From a virus: DNA of 35,119 nucleotides. This document shows, piece after piece, positions 28,497 through 34,672 of the stretch; position 1 is the stretch's first letter, and every line of letters starts with the position of its first letter. The stretch covers positions 1 to 35,119 of the IMG/VR virus record IMGVR_UViG_3300023220_000167. One strand, 5' to 3'. The notes under the pieces were generated by a model. It was not told the DNA's origin and made no database searches. It was given only the letters and a program-made list of their open reading frames with translations. The position numbers and the translations under genes are program-made.

Positions 28497-28870
28497 TAGT
28501 GTGCTGTCCTTTCCCATAAAACATTACCTTCAATGTCTTCAACTTTTACCGTGCCGGGATTAAGTTCAATATTTGCCATTAACACTTCTTCATCTGTTCG
28601 ACCCCTCGAATTGTGGCAGCAAACAGGATAGAAGTGCAACTCTTTTGATTTCCCAAACTCTCTAAAAAATAGCCATGTTGGGCCTTGTCGAACGCTCGTT
28701 TGTCCCAATTCGATTTTCACAATAGTTCTTCCAATGGAGTTTAAGAATTTCCAACCGGTCCCATGCTCGTCCAATGCCTGAATAACTTCTTTTTTTAAGC
28801 ACCGGATGTAATGTGGATAAATGTAACCGTTCTGATCGACCATCGCCCAAGCAATTTGTTTTTTGCTCAT
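28496..28870 (-). CDS. Hypothetical protein (124 aa)
   Basis: 124 residues, beta-rich (AWAMVDQNGYIYPHYIR, TIVKIELGQTSV, TWLFFREFGKS) with a central CCH cluster (PVCCHNSRG) that might bind metal. Ends in a strand pair VEDIEGNVLWERT. I do not recognise a family. Coupled to both neighbours by ATGA and TAATG overlaps. Confidence 0.65.
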   Translation of the reverse strand: MSKKQIAWAMVDQNGYIYPHYIRCLKKEVIQALDEHGTGWKFLNSIGRTIVKIELGQTSVRQGPTWLFFREFGKSKELHFYPVCCHNSRGRTDEEVLMANIELNPGTVKVEDIEGNVLWERTAH

Positions 28871-29052
28871 CTTCGTTGCTCCTTATCTTGTGCAAAATTC
28901 CAGCCTCTGACCCATACATCTAAATCCTCAGAATTAAGGTGAGGGCCATAAAGCATGTAACCATCTTCGACAGTGACCTCTAATGTAAAATCTATTTGGC
29001 CCTGCAAAAAAATAGAAAAAGCCCGGGTTCCATATTCGACATGATCGCTCAT
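28867..29052 (-). CDS. Hypothetical protein (61 aa)
   Basis: 61 residues, acidic and aromatic (FSIFLQGQIDFTLEVTVEDG, DVWVRGWNFAQDKE). Probably a small beta/alpha protein. No recognised motif. The next gene begins within its stop, and it starts directly after the preceding stop. Confidence 0.6.
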   Translation of the reverse strand: MSDHVEYGTRAFSIFLQGQIDFTLEVTVEDGYMLYGPHLNSEDLDVWVRGWNFAQDKEQRR

Positions 29053-29202
29053 TTAAAAACTCCCAATATGTATAATCAAGGAGGCTACAACCAATCCCGC
29101 CCCCGCCCCGCAATAGTAATAAATATTATCTGATTTTTTTGACAAAAATCCTACTAGGTAAAATATTAAGGCCATGATCATTATAACCGCTTGTACGCTC
29201 AT
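29053..29202 (-). CDS. Small two-helix membrane protein (49 aa)
   Basis: ATG 29202 overlaps the preceding stop; a start at 29262 would run back through that gene. The 49 residues form two hydrophobic helices (AVIMIMALIFYLVGFLS and GAGAGLVVASLIIHIG) with a charged turn KKSDN. Possibly a host-membrane effector or exclusion protein. Unknown. Confidence 0.6.
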   Translation of the reverse strand: MSVQAVIMIMALIFYLVGFLSKKSDNIYYYCGAGAGLVVASLIIHIGSF

Positions 29203-29405
29203 CTTAGTTTTCCACTTCCTGTCATAATTAATCTTTGCACTCCATTTGGATCGCCGCCACATTTTGGATTACGACAATTAGTTCCTTTTTCAAACGACCA
29301 GCCACAAGAACATTTTGTCCAACAATCACAGTTTCTTAGTGTAGATTTCTCGCAAATAGTACATTGCATATCTGGTTGATCAAATAATGTGTCAAGTATG
29401 CTCAT
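29199..29405 (-). CDS. Zinc-ribbon-like protein (68 aa)
   Basis: 68 residues with eight Cys: C15-x2-C18, C26 and C28, C32, C34 and C44, C49. CTICEKSTLRNCDCWTKCSCG is compatible with two small zinc sites. This resembles short phage zinc-ribbon proteins that bind nucleic acids or host polymerase. Function inferred only from cysteines. Stop overlaps the next start. Confidence 0.65.
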   Translation of the reverse strand: MSILDTLFDQPDMQCTICEKSTLRNCDCWTKCSCGWSFEKGTNCRNPKCGGDPNGVQRLIMTGSGKLR

Positions 29406-29665
29406 TTTAATTTTTCCAATTCAATTTGAGATTTTCTATATAACTCTGCCATATCCGAATGAGCGCACTTTAATTGATCTAGTCTACAGGTCAATGTCGC
29501 AACGGCTGCGCTATATTCCTCAATTAACCTTAAAAGGTTGTCACCGCTAATTGTCTTATATACACAAGTGCCGCCTTCGTGGTCATGTTTGCACACGCGA
29601 ATACCGATGTCTGCTGACTCGTAATTGTTGCCAAAAAGGTGGTAATATTTCTCGCATTCACTCAT
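29402..29665 (-). CDS. Hypothetical protein (87 aa)
   Basis: 87 residues. N-terminal Cys/His-containing part (VCKHDHEGGTCVYK) and C-terminal helix with heptads (LIEEYSAAVATLTCRLDQLK, ELYRKSQIELEKLK) that suggests coiled-coil dimerisation. Not recognised. Start is TAATG-coupled to the recombinase-like gene. Confidence 0.6.
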   Translation of the reverse strand: MSECEKYYHLFGNNYESADIGIRVCKHDHEGGTCVYKTISGDNLLRLIEEYSAAVATLTCRLDQLKCAHSDMAELYRKSQIELEKLK

Positions 29666-30165
29666 TATAAAGCCCTCCGAATTGTGGAACTGCTGACCCC
29701 AATCTTATCTGCAATGTCATCAATATGAACGTCATCGGCCTTTAAAGTTTTTGCTCTAGATACCTGATCAGGAGAAAGGGCCAATGGCCTCCCTGCTTTA
29801 CCTTTAGCCGCCCTTGAGCGGTCTTTATATTCGGCACCATTAAGAGCAGCCATCATGTCGGCACGATCCTGAGTAGCAGGATTTGAAACCCTGTATGTCC
29901 TTTTATCTTTAAGACTATAAATACCCTTTGATCCGCCAAGGGCAATATTTACACAAACAGCATCAATGTCTCTTTTCCCAATGACAGATAAATCCCAAAC
30001 GACTAGGATGTCATCTGGTTTACGGAACTCGCCTTGCCGCGTTATTCCCTCTAAGGTGCTATGGATATTGTCCTTAAGAACGCCATGGGCCAGAAGCTCC
30101 TGCTCTTGCTTGGTCGGGGTTAGTGTTCCAGACTTTCTTTGAATATATCCTATTTTATGTTCCAT
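29665..30165 (-). CDS. Degenerate serine-recombinase-like protein with C-terminal HTH
   Basis: 166 residues from ATG 30165; an ATG at 30204 lies in the predicted -10 box. The N-terminal part follows the resolvase fold (IGYIQRKSG, QEQELLAHGV, KPDDILVVWDLSVIGKRDIDA). However, the usual L-D-R-L-G-R reads LSVIGK, so two key arginines seem lost, and the catalytic Ser region is shifted by one residue. The C-terminus (GRPLALSPDQVSRAK, IDDIADKIGVSSSTIRRAL) is a good resolvase-type HTH. It likely acts as a DNA-binding regulator rather than an integrase. A perfect inverted repeat overlaps its own promoter. Confidence 0.7.
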   Translation of the reverse strand: MEHKIGYIQRKSGTLTPTKQEQELLAHGVLKDNIHSTLEGITRQGEFRKPDDILVVWDLSVIGKRDIDAVCVNIALGGSKGIYSLKDKRTYRVSNPATQDRADMMAALNGAEYKDRSRAAKGKAGRPLALSPDQVSRAKTLKADDVHIDDIADKIGVSSSTIRRAL

Positions 30166-30193
30166 ATTTATTTTCCATAATTTGTAATTTTGA

Positions 30194-30232
30194 ATTGACT
30201 TCATATTATGACAATGCTATAACGAAGTCAAT
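30194..30232. promoter_or_regulatory. 9-bp inverted repeat operator flanking the promoter
   Basis: ATTGACTTC (30194-30202) and GAAGTCAAT (30224-30232) are exact complements. One arm covers the start point and the other the -35 box, about three helical turns apart. Autoregulation by the HTH protein of this operon is likely. Confidence 0.6.
30203..30231 (-). promoter_or_regulatory. Leftward promoter of small-orphan operon
   Basis: Minus-strand TTGACT (30231-30226), 17-bp spacer, TAATAT (30208-30203), start near 30196. It drives the operon from the recombinase-like gene down to 27787. Confidence 0.65.
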
Positions 30233-30250
30233 AACTAATTTGAAATATTA

Positions 30251-30268
30251 AAACGCCCGGAGATGGGC
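30251..30268 (+). repeat. Short repeat with GCCC/GGGC hairpin, copy 1
   Basis: AAACGCCCG followed by GATGGGC, forming GCCC/GGGC. Nearly the same sequence occurs at 30735-30752. The two copies bracket the RNA methyltransferase gene and might mark the edges of an inserted cassette. Confidence 0.5.
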
Positions 30269-30282
30269 AGGGAGATAAGAGA

Positions 30283-30726
30283 ATGAGAATGAGAGGTTAT
30301 TCAGCAATTGGGTTACACCACCCTAAAGATATGAATAATATTGGAAGCGCATTAAGAGCCTGTGGTTGCTACGAGGCTGCAATGATGGCTATCACTGGGA
30401 ATAGATATGATAAACATTCTGCCGACACAATGGCCCAATTTAGGCACATGCCTTTATTAAAAGTGGATAATTTAAAATCTGTTATCCCTCATGATTGCGT
30501 TCCTGTCGCTGTTGATCTTATCGAAGGGGCAACGCCTTTACAAGATTATGAACACCCTGAGAGAGCGTTTTATATTTTTGGGCCTGAAGATGGAACATTA
30601 GGGAAACCTGTTACCTCTTGGTGTCGGGATACTATCTATATTCCCACGAACAGGTGCATGAATTTGGCGGCTACGGTCAATGTTGTTTTGTATGACAGAT
30701 TAGCCAAACAGTTACTTAAACAATAA
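30283..30726 (+). CDS. SPOUT (TrmH/TrmL-type) RNA 2'-O-methyltransferase
   Basis: 147 residues, single-domain like TrmL. Motif 1 HPKDMNNIGSALRACGCYEA, motif 2 AFYIFGPEDGTLGKP near 92-106 and motif 3 IYIPTNRCMNLAATVNVVLYDRL near 118-140 form the SPOUT trefoil knot binding S-adenosylmethionine. N20 and the Glu of GPEDG are present. Such enzymes methylate ribose in tRNA or rRNA. It lies as a rightward island between leftward operons, and a tRNA-like element begins about 20 bp after its stop. Confidence 0.88.
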   Translation: MRMRGYSAIGLHHPKDMNNIGSALRACGCYEAAMMAITGNRYDKHSADTMAQFRHMPLLKVDNLKSVIPHDCVPVAVDLIEGATPLQDYEHPERAFYIFGPEDGTLGKPVTSWCRDTIYIPTNRCMNLAATVNVVLYDRLAKQLLKQ

Positions 30727-30734
30727 AACTTTTT

Positions 30735-30752
30735 AAACGCCCGTGGATGGGC
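30735..30752 (+). repeat. Short repeat with GCCC/GGGC hairpin, copy 2
   Basis: AAACGCCCGTGGATGGGC matches the copy at 30251-30268 except around two bases. Its right part is the 5' acceptor strand of the tRNA-like element, so the hairpin and the tRNA fold exclude each other. Confidence 0.5.
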
Positions 30753-30827
30753 TTGGAATTGGTGATCCTGCCATAAATATATGGTGCCGCATAATTGCTC
30801 TTGAGAGTTCGAATCTCTCCCCATCCG
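30745..30827 (+). tRNA. Class II tRNA-like element (Ser/Leu type), anticodon loop abnormal
   Basis: Acceptor GGATGGG (30745-30751) pairs perfectly with CCCATCC (30820-30826). Then comes G73 (30827) and CC at 30828-30829, with T where CCA needs A. The T-arm is exact: GAGAG-TTCGAAT-CTCTC (30803-30819). The D-arm has a 3-bp stem with A14, G18-G19 and A21 (GGAATTGGTGATCC). A long variable arm pairs GCA/TGC. The anticodon stem GCCAT/ATGGT leaves a 6-nt loop instead of 7, so the anticodon cannot be read reliably. It may be a functional odd tRNA, a decaying tRNA, or tRNA-derived attachment DNA. Confidence 0.6.
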
Positions 30828-30832
30828 CCTTA

Positions 30833-30958
30833 TTAACCGCCCACTAGGGCAAAGAGGTCCGCTACGGTGGGCGGGTCGGGGATGTCGCATACTAAGCCAT
30901 CTGGATAGTGCCAGAACATTACCCGGCCCGAATCATCGATATGTGTAGAAAACTCCAA
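30833..30958 (-). CDS. Small hypothetical protein (41 aa), TTG start
   Basis: The frame is closed by a stop two codons before TTG 30958, so TTG (or ATG at 30919, 28 residues) must be the start. The product is protein-like, with FSTHIDDSGRVMFWHYPDG followed by VCDIPDPPTVADLFALVGG, and short enough to be missed. An 8-bp stem CCGCCCAC/GTGGGCGG lies at its 3' end. It follows the two-HTH gene in the same leftward unit. Function unknown. Confidence 0.5.
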   Translation of the reverse strand: MEFSTHIDDSGRVMFWHYPDGLVCDIPDPPTVADLFALVGG

Positions 30959-30986
30959 ACTTTATACATGGGAAATTGACTGTAAT

Positions 30987-31646
30987 TCATCTTTTCAATT
31001 CCGCCGCAAAATCTTTAAGCGCATCCAGCGTTTCAATAATCAACGCCCCCACGATAAACCGCCCAGTTAGCCGGATGCTGTCATGGGTTTTTGTAACAAA
31101 TTCTGCGTGAACAGGAATGTAACCGGCTTTGCGGAGTTCCATGCAGGTGGTTTCTCCATAATTCACCGGATAGTTCTTGGGCGTTTTCTTGGATGGTTGT
31201 TGTTTTTTCAGTTTCTTCTTAGGCCCACCCCTTTGTGGTAGCGAAATAACAACGCCACGCTTTCTGCATATTGCCCTAACGGTACACCTTGAGATTCCCA
31301 GAGTTTCCGCTATTTCTGACGTTGTTTTGTAGGTGCGGGCAAGCCTAAGAACTTCAGCTAAAGTATGTTTCGCTCTAACGGATGCAAGGCAGGGGCGGTA
31401 TTCAACGCCCGATCGGGACGCAACCACTCGTACGTGGCAGGGACTACATCCGAGGATTTCGGCTATTTCTATCGCTGTATGGTTTGCACAGAGTTCAAGA
31501 ATCTTTTCCCTGATAACACGGTTCTTCATTTTACTATCAGCACTCATTTTCTCTCCAATTTTGTTTATTTTGTTGATTATAATCATCATCTGGTCCGGGG
31601 GGATCATGGAAAAATGACCGGACTTTATTGCTTTGAGATTGCTCAT
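30987..31646 (-). CDS. Two-HTH DNA-binding protein (paralogue B)
   Basis: 219 residues; starts ATGA-coupled to the nuclease gene. HTH 1 near 52-75 (TAIEIAEILGCSPCHVRVV) and HTH 2 near 98-120 (TTSEIAETLGISRCTVRAIC). A basic linker with many Lys/Pro precedes the C-terminal domain AGYIPVHAEFVTKTHDS then TGRFIVGALI and ALKDFAAEL. The C-terminal motifs match those of the plus-strand protein at 2776-3420, so the two are paralogues in opposite operons. Expected to act at DNA, perhaps with related sites and opposite effects. The C-terminal domain is not one I can name. Confidence 0.78.
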   Translation of the reverse strand: MSNLKAIKSGHFSMIPPDQMMIIINKINKIGEKMSADSKMKNRVIREKILELCANHTAIEIAEILGCSPCHVRVVASRSGVEYRPCLASVRAKHTLAEVLRLARTYKTTSEIAETLGISRCTVRAICRKRGVVISLPQRGGPKKKLKKQQPSKKTPKNYPVNYGETTCMELRKAGYIPVHAEFVTKTHDSIRLTGRFIVGALIIETLDALKDFAAELKR

Positions 31647-32038
31647 TTCACTATTCTCATTTTTTCAGCCAGTCGGATAAAATCATCAAGATTGTCAATT
31701 ACCCGATAATCCGCCCCGGCTAAAAGTACAGACTCCTCAAAATATTCCTGCACGGGTGATTGTTTCCCTGCGCGGTTATCAATGATATGCCTTTTTCTGA
31801 TACCTTTTTTATAGGTGGTAGCCTTCTTCAGTTCGACAAAAAAGATTTGAGGCCGACAATCAACGCACCACAGAAAAATTAGATCAGCCATGCCGGGGAG
31901 AAGACCCATTCTTTTAAGTTCTACCATTTTCCGTGCCGTGACTTTTCGCTCATTCAAGGTTGCCCAGAATATTACACCATCACGCAATTTGAGGTGGCAC
32001 CATTGAACAATCTGTTTTTGCAGTTCTGCCTCAGTCAT
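31643..32038 (-). CDS. VRR-NUC family nuclease
   Basis: 131 residues from ATG 32038, which overlaps the upstream stop (ATGA) and has GGGGG before it. VRR-NUC pattern: EAELQKQIVQWCHLK, ATLNERKV, LPGMADLIFLW (metal Asp), IFFVELKKA (E-x-K) and QSPVQEYFEES, a PD-(D/E)xK-type fold acting on branched or structured DNA. In phages this enzyme is usually linked to recombination or Holliday junction resolution. Confidence 0.88.
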   Translation of the reverse strand: MTEAELQKQIVQWCHLKLRDGVIFWATLNERKVTARKMVELKRMGLLPGMADLIFLWCVDCRPQIFFVELKKATTYKKGIRKRHIIDNRAGKQSPVQEYFEESVLLAGADYRVIDNLDDFIRLAEKMRIVK

Positions 32039-32232
32039 TTTACCCCCTTTGATTTCCAATGCTGGTCACTAACTGGCCCACAGAGCATATGATTCTTGAT
32101 GAGCATATTGGTTATTGCACAAGCTATCCTATCAGCACCGCTTGTTCCGTCATATCTTTTCAGGGATTGTCTTTCTTCACGGATTGCTAAAGAAATGGCT
32201 TTTTCAAGGTCGCTCATCATAGGTTTATTCAC
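32035..32232 (-). CDS. Hypothetical protein (65 aa), probable GTG start
   Basis: GTG 32232 stands 7 nt after AAGGAG, better placed than the ATG codons four residues on. 65 residues, helical (LEKAISLAIREERQSLKRYD, ADRIACAITNMLIKN). Not recognised. Overlaps both neighbours, consistent with one polycistronic unit. Confidence 0.6.
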   Translation of the reverse strand: MNKPMMSDLEKAISLAIREERQSLKRYDGTSGADRIACAITNMLIKNHMLCGPVSDQHWKSKGVK

Positions 32233-32497
32233 CGTACTTCTCCTTTAAATATTTAAGCTCTTCACGTTCTTGCCGCTCATACCATTTCTCTGTATTTTTA
32301 CGCTGTCGAACGTCTTTATCTGTCTCCAGTCTGGAAAATTCGAAATGACACCCTTCATCACAATCACCATATCTATCTGATTCAAATACTGCATCATCAG
32401 GAACGCCGGCCTTCCGAAGTTTTTCGATAATTTTTTTTAATGTCATACCGTCATAGTCAGCAAGGCTATGTCTAATAGTTATATTTTTTCTGCTCAT
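32225..32497 (-). CDS. Hypothetical protein (90 aa) with C-terminal coiled coil
   Basis: 90 residues. LADYDGMTLKKIIEKLRKAG (a small domain), GDCDEGCHFEFSRLE with Cys/His residues, and a strongly charged C-terminal helix KNTEKWYERQEREELKYLKE. Function unknown. Coupled to the 73-residue gene upstream by ATGA. Confidence 0.6.
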   Translation of the reverse strand: MSRKNITIRHSLADYDGMTLKKIIEKLRKAGVPDDAVFESDRYGDCDEGCHFEFSRLETDKDVRQRKNTEKWYERQEREELKYLKEKYGE

Positions 32498-32715
32498 TTA
32501 TATATCTCCATAAGTTTAACAGGATCGTAGTAAGGTTCGTACAGGGCCACGATAGCCCTCTTATAATCACCAGTCAGAAAAGCCCGCAACATATCTTTAG
32601 CCGCAGCATCCTTGCTCTTTCGAAACTTTCCTACTATTTCCCAGTTTCTGTGGCCCGGCCTCCTAGCATGAGCTACGAAGGTGGGGCTTTTGGGAAATTT
32701 GATATGAACTCTCAT
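32494..32715 (-). CDS. Small basic hypothetical protein (73 aa)
   Basis: 73 residues. MRVHIKFPKSPTFVAHARRP followed by NWEIVGKFRKSKDAAAKDML suggests a small beta-hairpin plus helix domain like those in some phage regulatory proteins. No family assigned. First gene after the Cro-like HTH gene, with 64 bp between. Confidence 0.6.
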   Translation of the reverse strand: MRVHIKFPKSPTFVAHARRPGHRNWEIVGKFRKSKDAAAKDMLRAFLTGDYKRAIVALYEPYYDPVKLMEIYK

Positions 32716-32779
32716 TCAATTATCCTTAAAAAAAGAGGCGGCAGCCAACTGTAGAAGACCACCGCCCAAGTTTGAGACA

Positions 32780-32974
32780 TTATTTTAATGAATCCCGGTA
32801 ATTCCGAATTTCCATAGGATCAAGATTTAACCGTTTACCCAGCCGAACAGCGAGGTCCATACTTGGCCGGAACGCGCCGGAAACAATAGAAGACATATAG
32901 CTATAGTTCAGCCCTTGTTCTTCTGAAAATTCACGCATCGACAATCCGGTTCGTCTGATAGCAACTTTTAACAT
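32780..32974 (-). CDS. Cro-like HTH regulator
   Basis: 64 residues. IRRTGLSMREFSEEQGLNYSYMSSIVSGAFRPSMDLAVRLGKRL is a Cro/C1 helix-turn-helix filling almost the whole protein. It is the first gene of the leftward operon and faces a divergent rightward promoter, with an inverted repeat between. The natural role is repressor of both promoters. Confidence 0.85.
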   Translation of the reverse strand: MLKVAIRRTGLSMREFSEEQGLNYSYMSSIVSGAFRPSMDLAVRLGKRLNLDPMEIRNYRDSLK

Positions 32975-33007
32975 TTTTCACCTATTGTTATATTAATTTG
33001 ATAATTA

Positions 33008-33036
33008 GTTATGAACTTTTTCAAATAATATGTCAA
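33008..33036 (-). promoter_or_regulatory. Leftward promoter for Cro-like operon
   Basis: Minus-strand TTGACA (33036-33031), 17-bp spacer, CATAAC (33013-33008). The -35 lies within the left arm of a 12-bp inverted repeat. Confidence 0.65.
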
Positions 33037-33081
33037 ATTAAAATTGACTTTTTCAAGAAAAAAACATGATTTAATTTGACA
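33031..33081. promoter_or_regulatory. 12-bp inverted repeat operator spanning both -35 boxes
   Basis: TGTCAAATTAAA (33031-33042) and TTTAATTTGACA (33070-33081) are perfect complements, centres 39 bp apart. An extra TTGAC half-site sits at 33044-33048. Each arm contains a TTGACA -35 box, so one repressor can silence both directions, perhaps by looping. Confidence 0.65.
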
Positions 33082-33101
33082 GGGCCGTGAATTGCTATAG
33101 G
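33076..33101 (+). promoter_or_regulatory. Rightward promoter for methyltransferase unit
   Basis: TTGACA (33076-33081) and extended -10 TGCTATAGG (33093-33101). The spacer to TATAGG is only 14 bp, so recognition probably depends on the extended -10. The -10 resembles the one before the RNA at 1543. Confidence 0.5.
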
Positions 33102-33135
33102 CTGAACGTACAGAAACAAAAAAAAGGAGACTGAA

Positions 33136-33453
33136 ATGAGATACGAAATAGAATTTGTTTACCCCTTGTTTGGGGTTGGTTTTGAAATTAAGGCAATCTT
33201 TGAAAAAAACGGTGATGAGATGGTTCTTGCGGAAGGAATTGATGCGGTCGGCCCGGATGACAAGTGTTGGTATACAGAAATGGATCATTTTTCAGCAACA
33301 ATAAAATTGCCGGGACGCTTTCAATTTGAAACTGTCTCAATCGCTAAACTAATAAAGAGGACAGCCTTTGTTGAATTGGAAAAGCAAATTGAACGCGATG
33401 AGCAAGACGCAGAAGATGAAAAATGGTTTAAAGAAAATGAGGTGACAAAATGA
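33136..33453 (+). CDS. Hypothetical acidic protein (105 aa)
   Basis: 105 residues with an ideal AAGGAG site. Beta-rich N-terminal half (YEIEFVYPLFGVGFEIKAIF, FSATIKLPGRFQFETVS) and an acidic helical C-terminus (EKQIERDEQDAEDEKWFKEN). Acidic tails of this kind occur in DNA-mimic and anti-restriction proteins, but nothing here is diagnostic. First gene of the rightward early unit, coupled to the next gene. Confidence 0.65.
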   Translation: MRYEIEFVYPLFGVGFEIKAIFEKNGDEMVLAEGIDAVGPDDKCWYTEMDHFSATIKLPGRFQFETVSIAKLIKRTAFVELEKQIERDEQDAEDEKWFKENEVTK

Positions 33454-33740
33454 CAAATCTTTGTGAAATAGAAAGCCAGCTTGACAATGATGAGGCTGGA
33501 TATAGTGATGTAAAAAAGGCCATTAAGGCTCTGGAAGATGCTGTTCGTAAAGCCATGAAGGGCTGTGAGATTGACGGGGTAGATGCCTCTTATCAAGAAT
33601 TTTTGGACGGATTAAGTGATAATGTAAGTGATCTGGATTTTGCCATTTCAAACGATTTTGAGCCGTTCAGAACTGAAATCGCGGCGGATTATGAGTATCA
33701 GGTCATGGGTGATTTCAACTCTGCTATTGGACGGGTGTAA
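33450..33740 (+). CDS. Hypothetical acidic protein (96 aa)
   Basis: 96 residues, strongly acidic (ESQLDNDEAGYSDVKKAIKA, LDGLSDNVSDLDFAISNDFE), mostly helical. ATGA-coupled to the preceding gene and one-base-coupled to the methyltransferase. Possibly a partner of the methyltransferase or an anti-restriction protein. Unrecognised. Confidence 0.6.
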   Translation: MTNLCEIESQLDNDEAGYSDVKKAIKALEDAVRKAMKGCEIDGVDASYQEFLDGLSDNVSDLDFAISNDFEPFRTEIAADYEYQVMGDFNSAIGRV

Positions 33741-34516
33741 TGATTGAACGGGGCGGAGGCGTGAAAAAAGTAATCATCGGAAACGCGACCCTATACCATG
33801 GGGATTGTCTGGAAATTATGCAAACTTTGGACAAAGTTGATGCGGTGGTGACTGACCCGCCTTACTTGGTGTCCAAGGGGGGGTTTGCATCTAATCTGCA
33901 GCTCGAAGGTGGCTTTGGGGGATGGCTTAAAGATTATGGAAATCAGGGCGATATTGTAAAGTGTGACATGGGCTTTGATGACTGGGCGCAATTGGTTTTC
34001 TCAGCTCTTTCTGACAAATGCCAAGCATATTTTATGACTAATGGTCGCAATATCAAAGATATGCAGACGGCACTTGAGGGCGCAGGATTTAAATTACACA
34101 CAGTTCTTGTTTGGGATAAAAAAACAGCTCTACCAAATAAATACTATCAGAATATAACAGAATTTTGTTTATTTATGTATAAAGGCAAGGCTTTCACAAT
34201 TAGTGATCCCGCGTCAAAAAACTTAGTATCAATTTTTCAGCGCGACGAAAGCACGCACCCAACTGAAAAGCCAATAGAGCTTATGCGGTTATGGATTGCC
34301 AACTCAACACAAAGAAACGATCAAGTCCTAGATCCCTTCATGGGCAGCGGCACCACAGGAGTCGCATGCGCAAAACTCGGGCGAAAATTCATCGGCATAG
34401 AATTGGATGAAACATATTTTAACATCGCCTGTGAGCGTATTCAGGCGGCGTATGACCAGCCGGATTTATTCATCGATGCACCGGAAAAATTGCAACAGGA
34501 AGAATTAGAGATTTAA
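33740..34516 (+). CDS. DNA methyltransferase (N6-adenine or N4-cytosine, class beta)
   Basis: 258 residues. DPPY at 39-42 (motif IV) precedes THPTEKP near 173-179 and DPFMGSGTTG near 197-206 (motif I, S-adenosylmethionine binding), the order of class beta enzymes. Small size and absence of a restriction gene nearby mark it as an orphan phage methylase. It might protect phage DNA from host restriction or mark the origin. Likely target adenine because of DPPY, but cytosine-N4 cannot be excluded. Confidence 0.92.
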   Translation: MIERGGGVKKVIIGNATLYHGDCLEIMQTLDKVDAVVTDPPYLVSKGGFASNLQLEGGFGGWLKDYGNQGDIVKCDMGFDDWAQLVFSALSDKCQAYFMTNGRNIKDMQTALEGAGFKLHTVLVWDKKTALPNKYYQNITEFCLFMYKGKAFTISDPASKNLVSIFQRDESTHPTEKPIELMRLWIANSTQRNDQVLDPFMGSGTTGVACAKLGRKFIGIELDETYFNIACERIQAAYDQPDLFIDAPEKLQQEELEI

Positions 34517-34523
34517 AATTTCT

Positions 34524-34549
34524 CGATATTCAACCGTATGAGAATATCG
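34524..34549. other. 8-bp inverted repeat upstream of dnaB promoter
   Basis: CGATATTC (34524-34531) and GAATATCG (34542-34549), 10-nt spacer, ending 5 bp before the -35 of the next promoter. No T-run follows, so an operator or RNA end-protecting hairpin after the methyltransferase gene is more likely than a terminator. Confidence 0.5.
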
Positions 34550-34554
34550 TATAC

Positions 34555-34583
34555 TTGAATGCCTCCTGAAAATTTGTTATATT
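34555..34583 (+). promoter_or_regulatory. Promoter of twin RNA copy B and dnaB
   Basis: TTGAAT (34555-34560), 17-bp spacer, TATATT (34578-34583), with TGT giving an extended -10. Predicted start at A34589-G34590, the first bases of the RNA stem. Shares the element TGAAAATTTG with the promoter at 1403. Confidence 0.8.
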
Positions 34584-34588
34584 TTATT

Positions 34589-34649
34589 AGGGGCTAGATT
34601 TAGCGATCGAAAAGCCGCAAGTCTCACGGCTCGCCCCTATCCCTTTTTT
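34589..34649 (+). ncRNA. Twin structured small RNA, copy B (dnaB leader)
   Basis: About 61 nt. The outer stem is AGGGGC (34589-34594) with GCCCCT (34633-34638). Hairpin 1 is GATT/GATC (34597-34600, 34605-34608), hairpin 2 is AGCCG/CGGCT (34613-34617, 34627-34631), and a U-tract lies at 34644-34649. The hairpin 2 loop GTCTCA (34621-34626) is complementary to TGAGAC (34649-34654) right after the U-tract. Located 23 nt before dnaB, so it can either terminate as a small RNA or be read through as the dnaB leader. Confidence 0.7.
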
Positions 34650-34672
34650 GAGACCAGCCAAAGGACACGGCT

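Noticed and set aside
29665-30165. Functional serine integrase for lysogeny
   Set aside because: Too short for a large serine integrase and the conserved active-site arginine motif reads LSVIGK.
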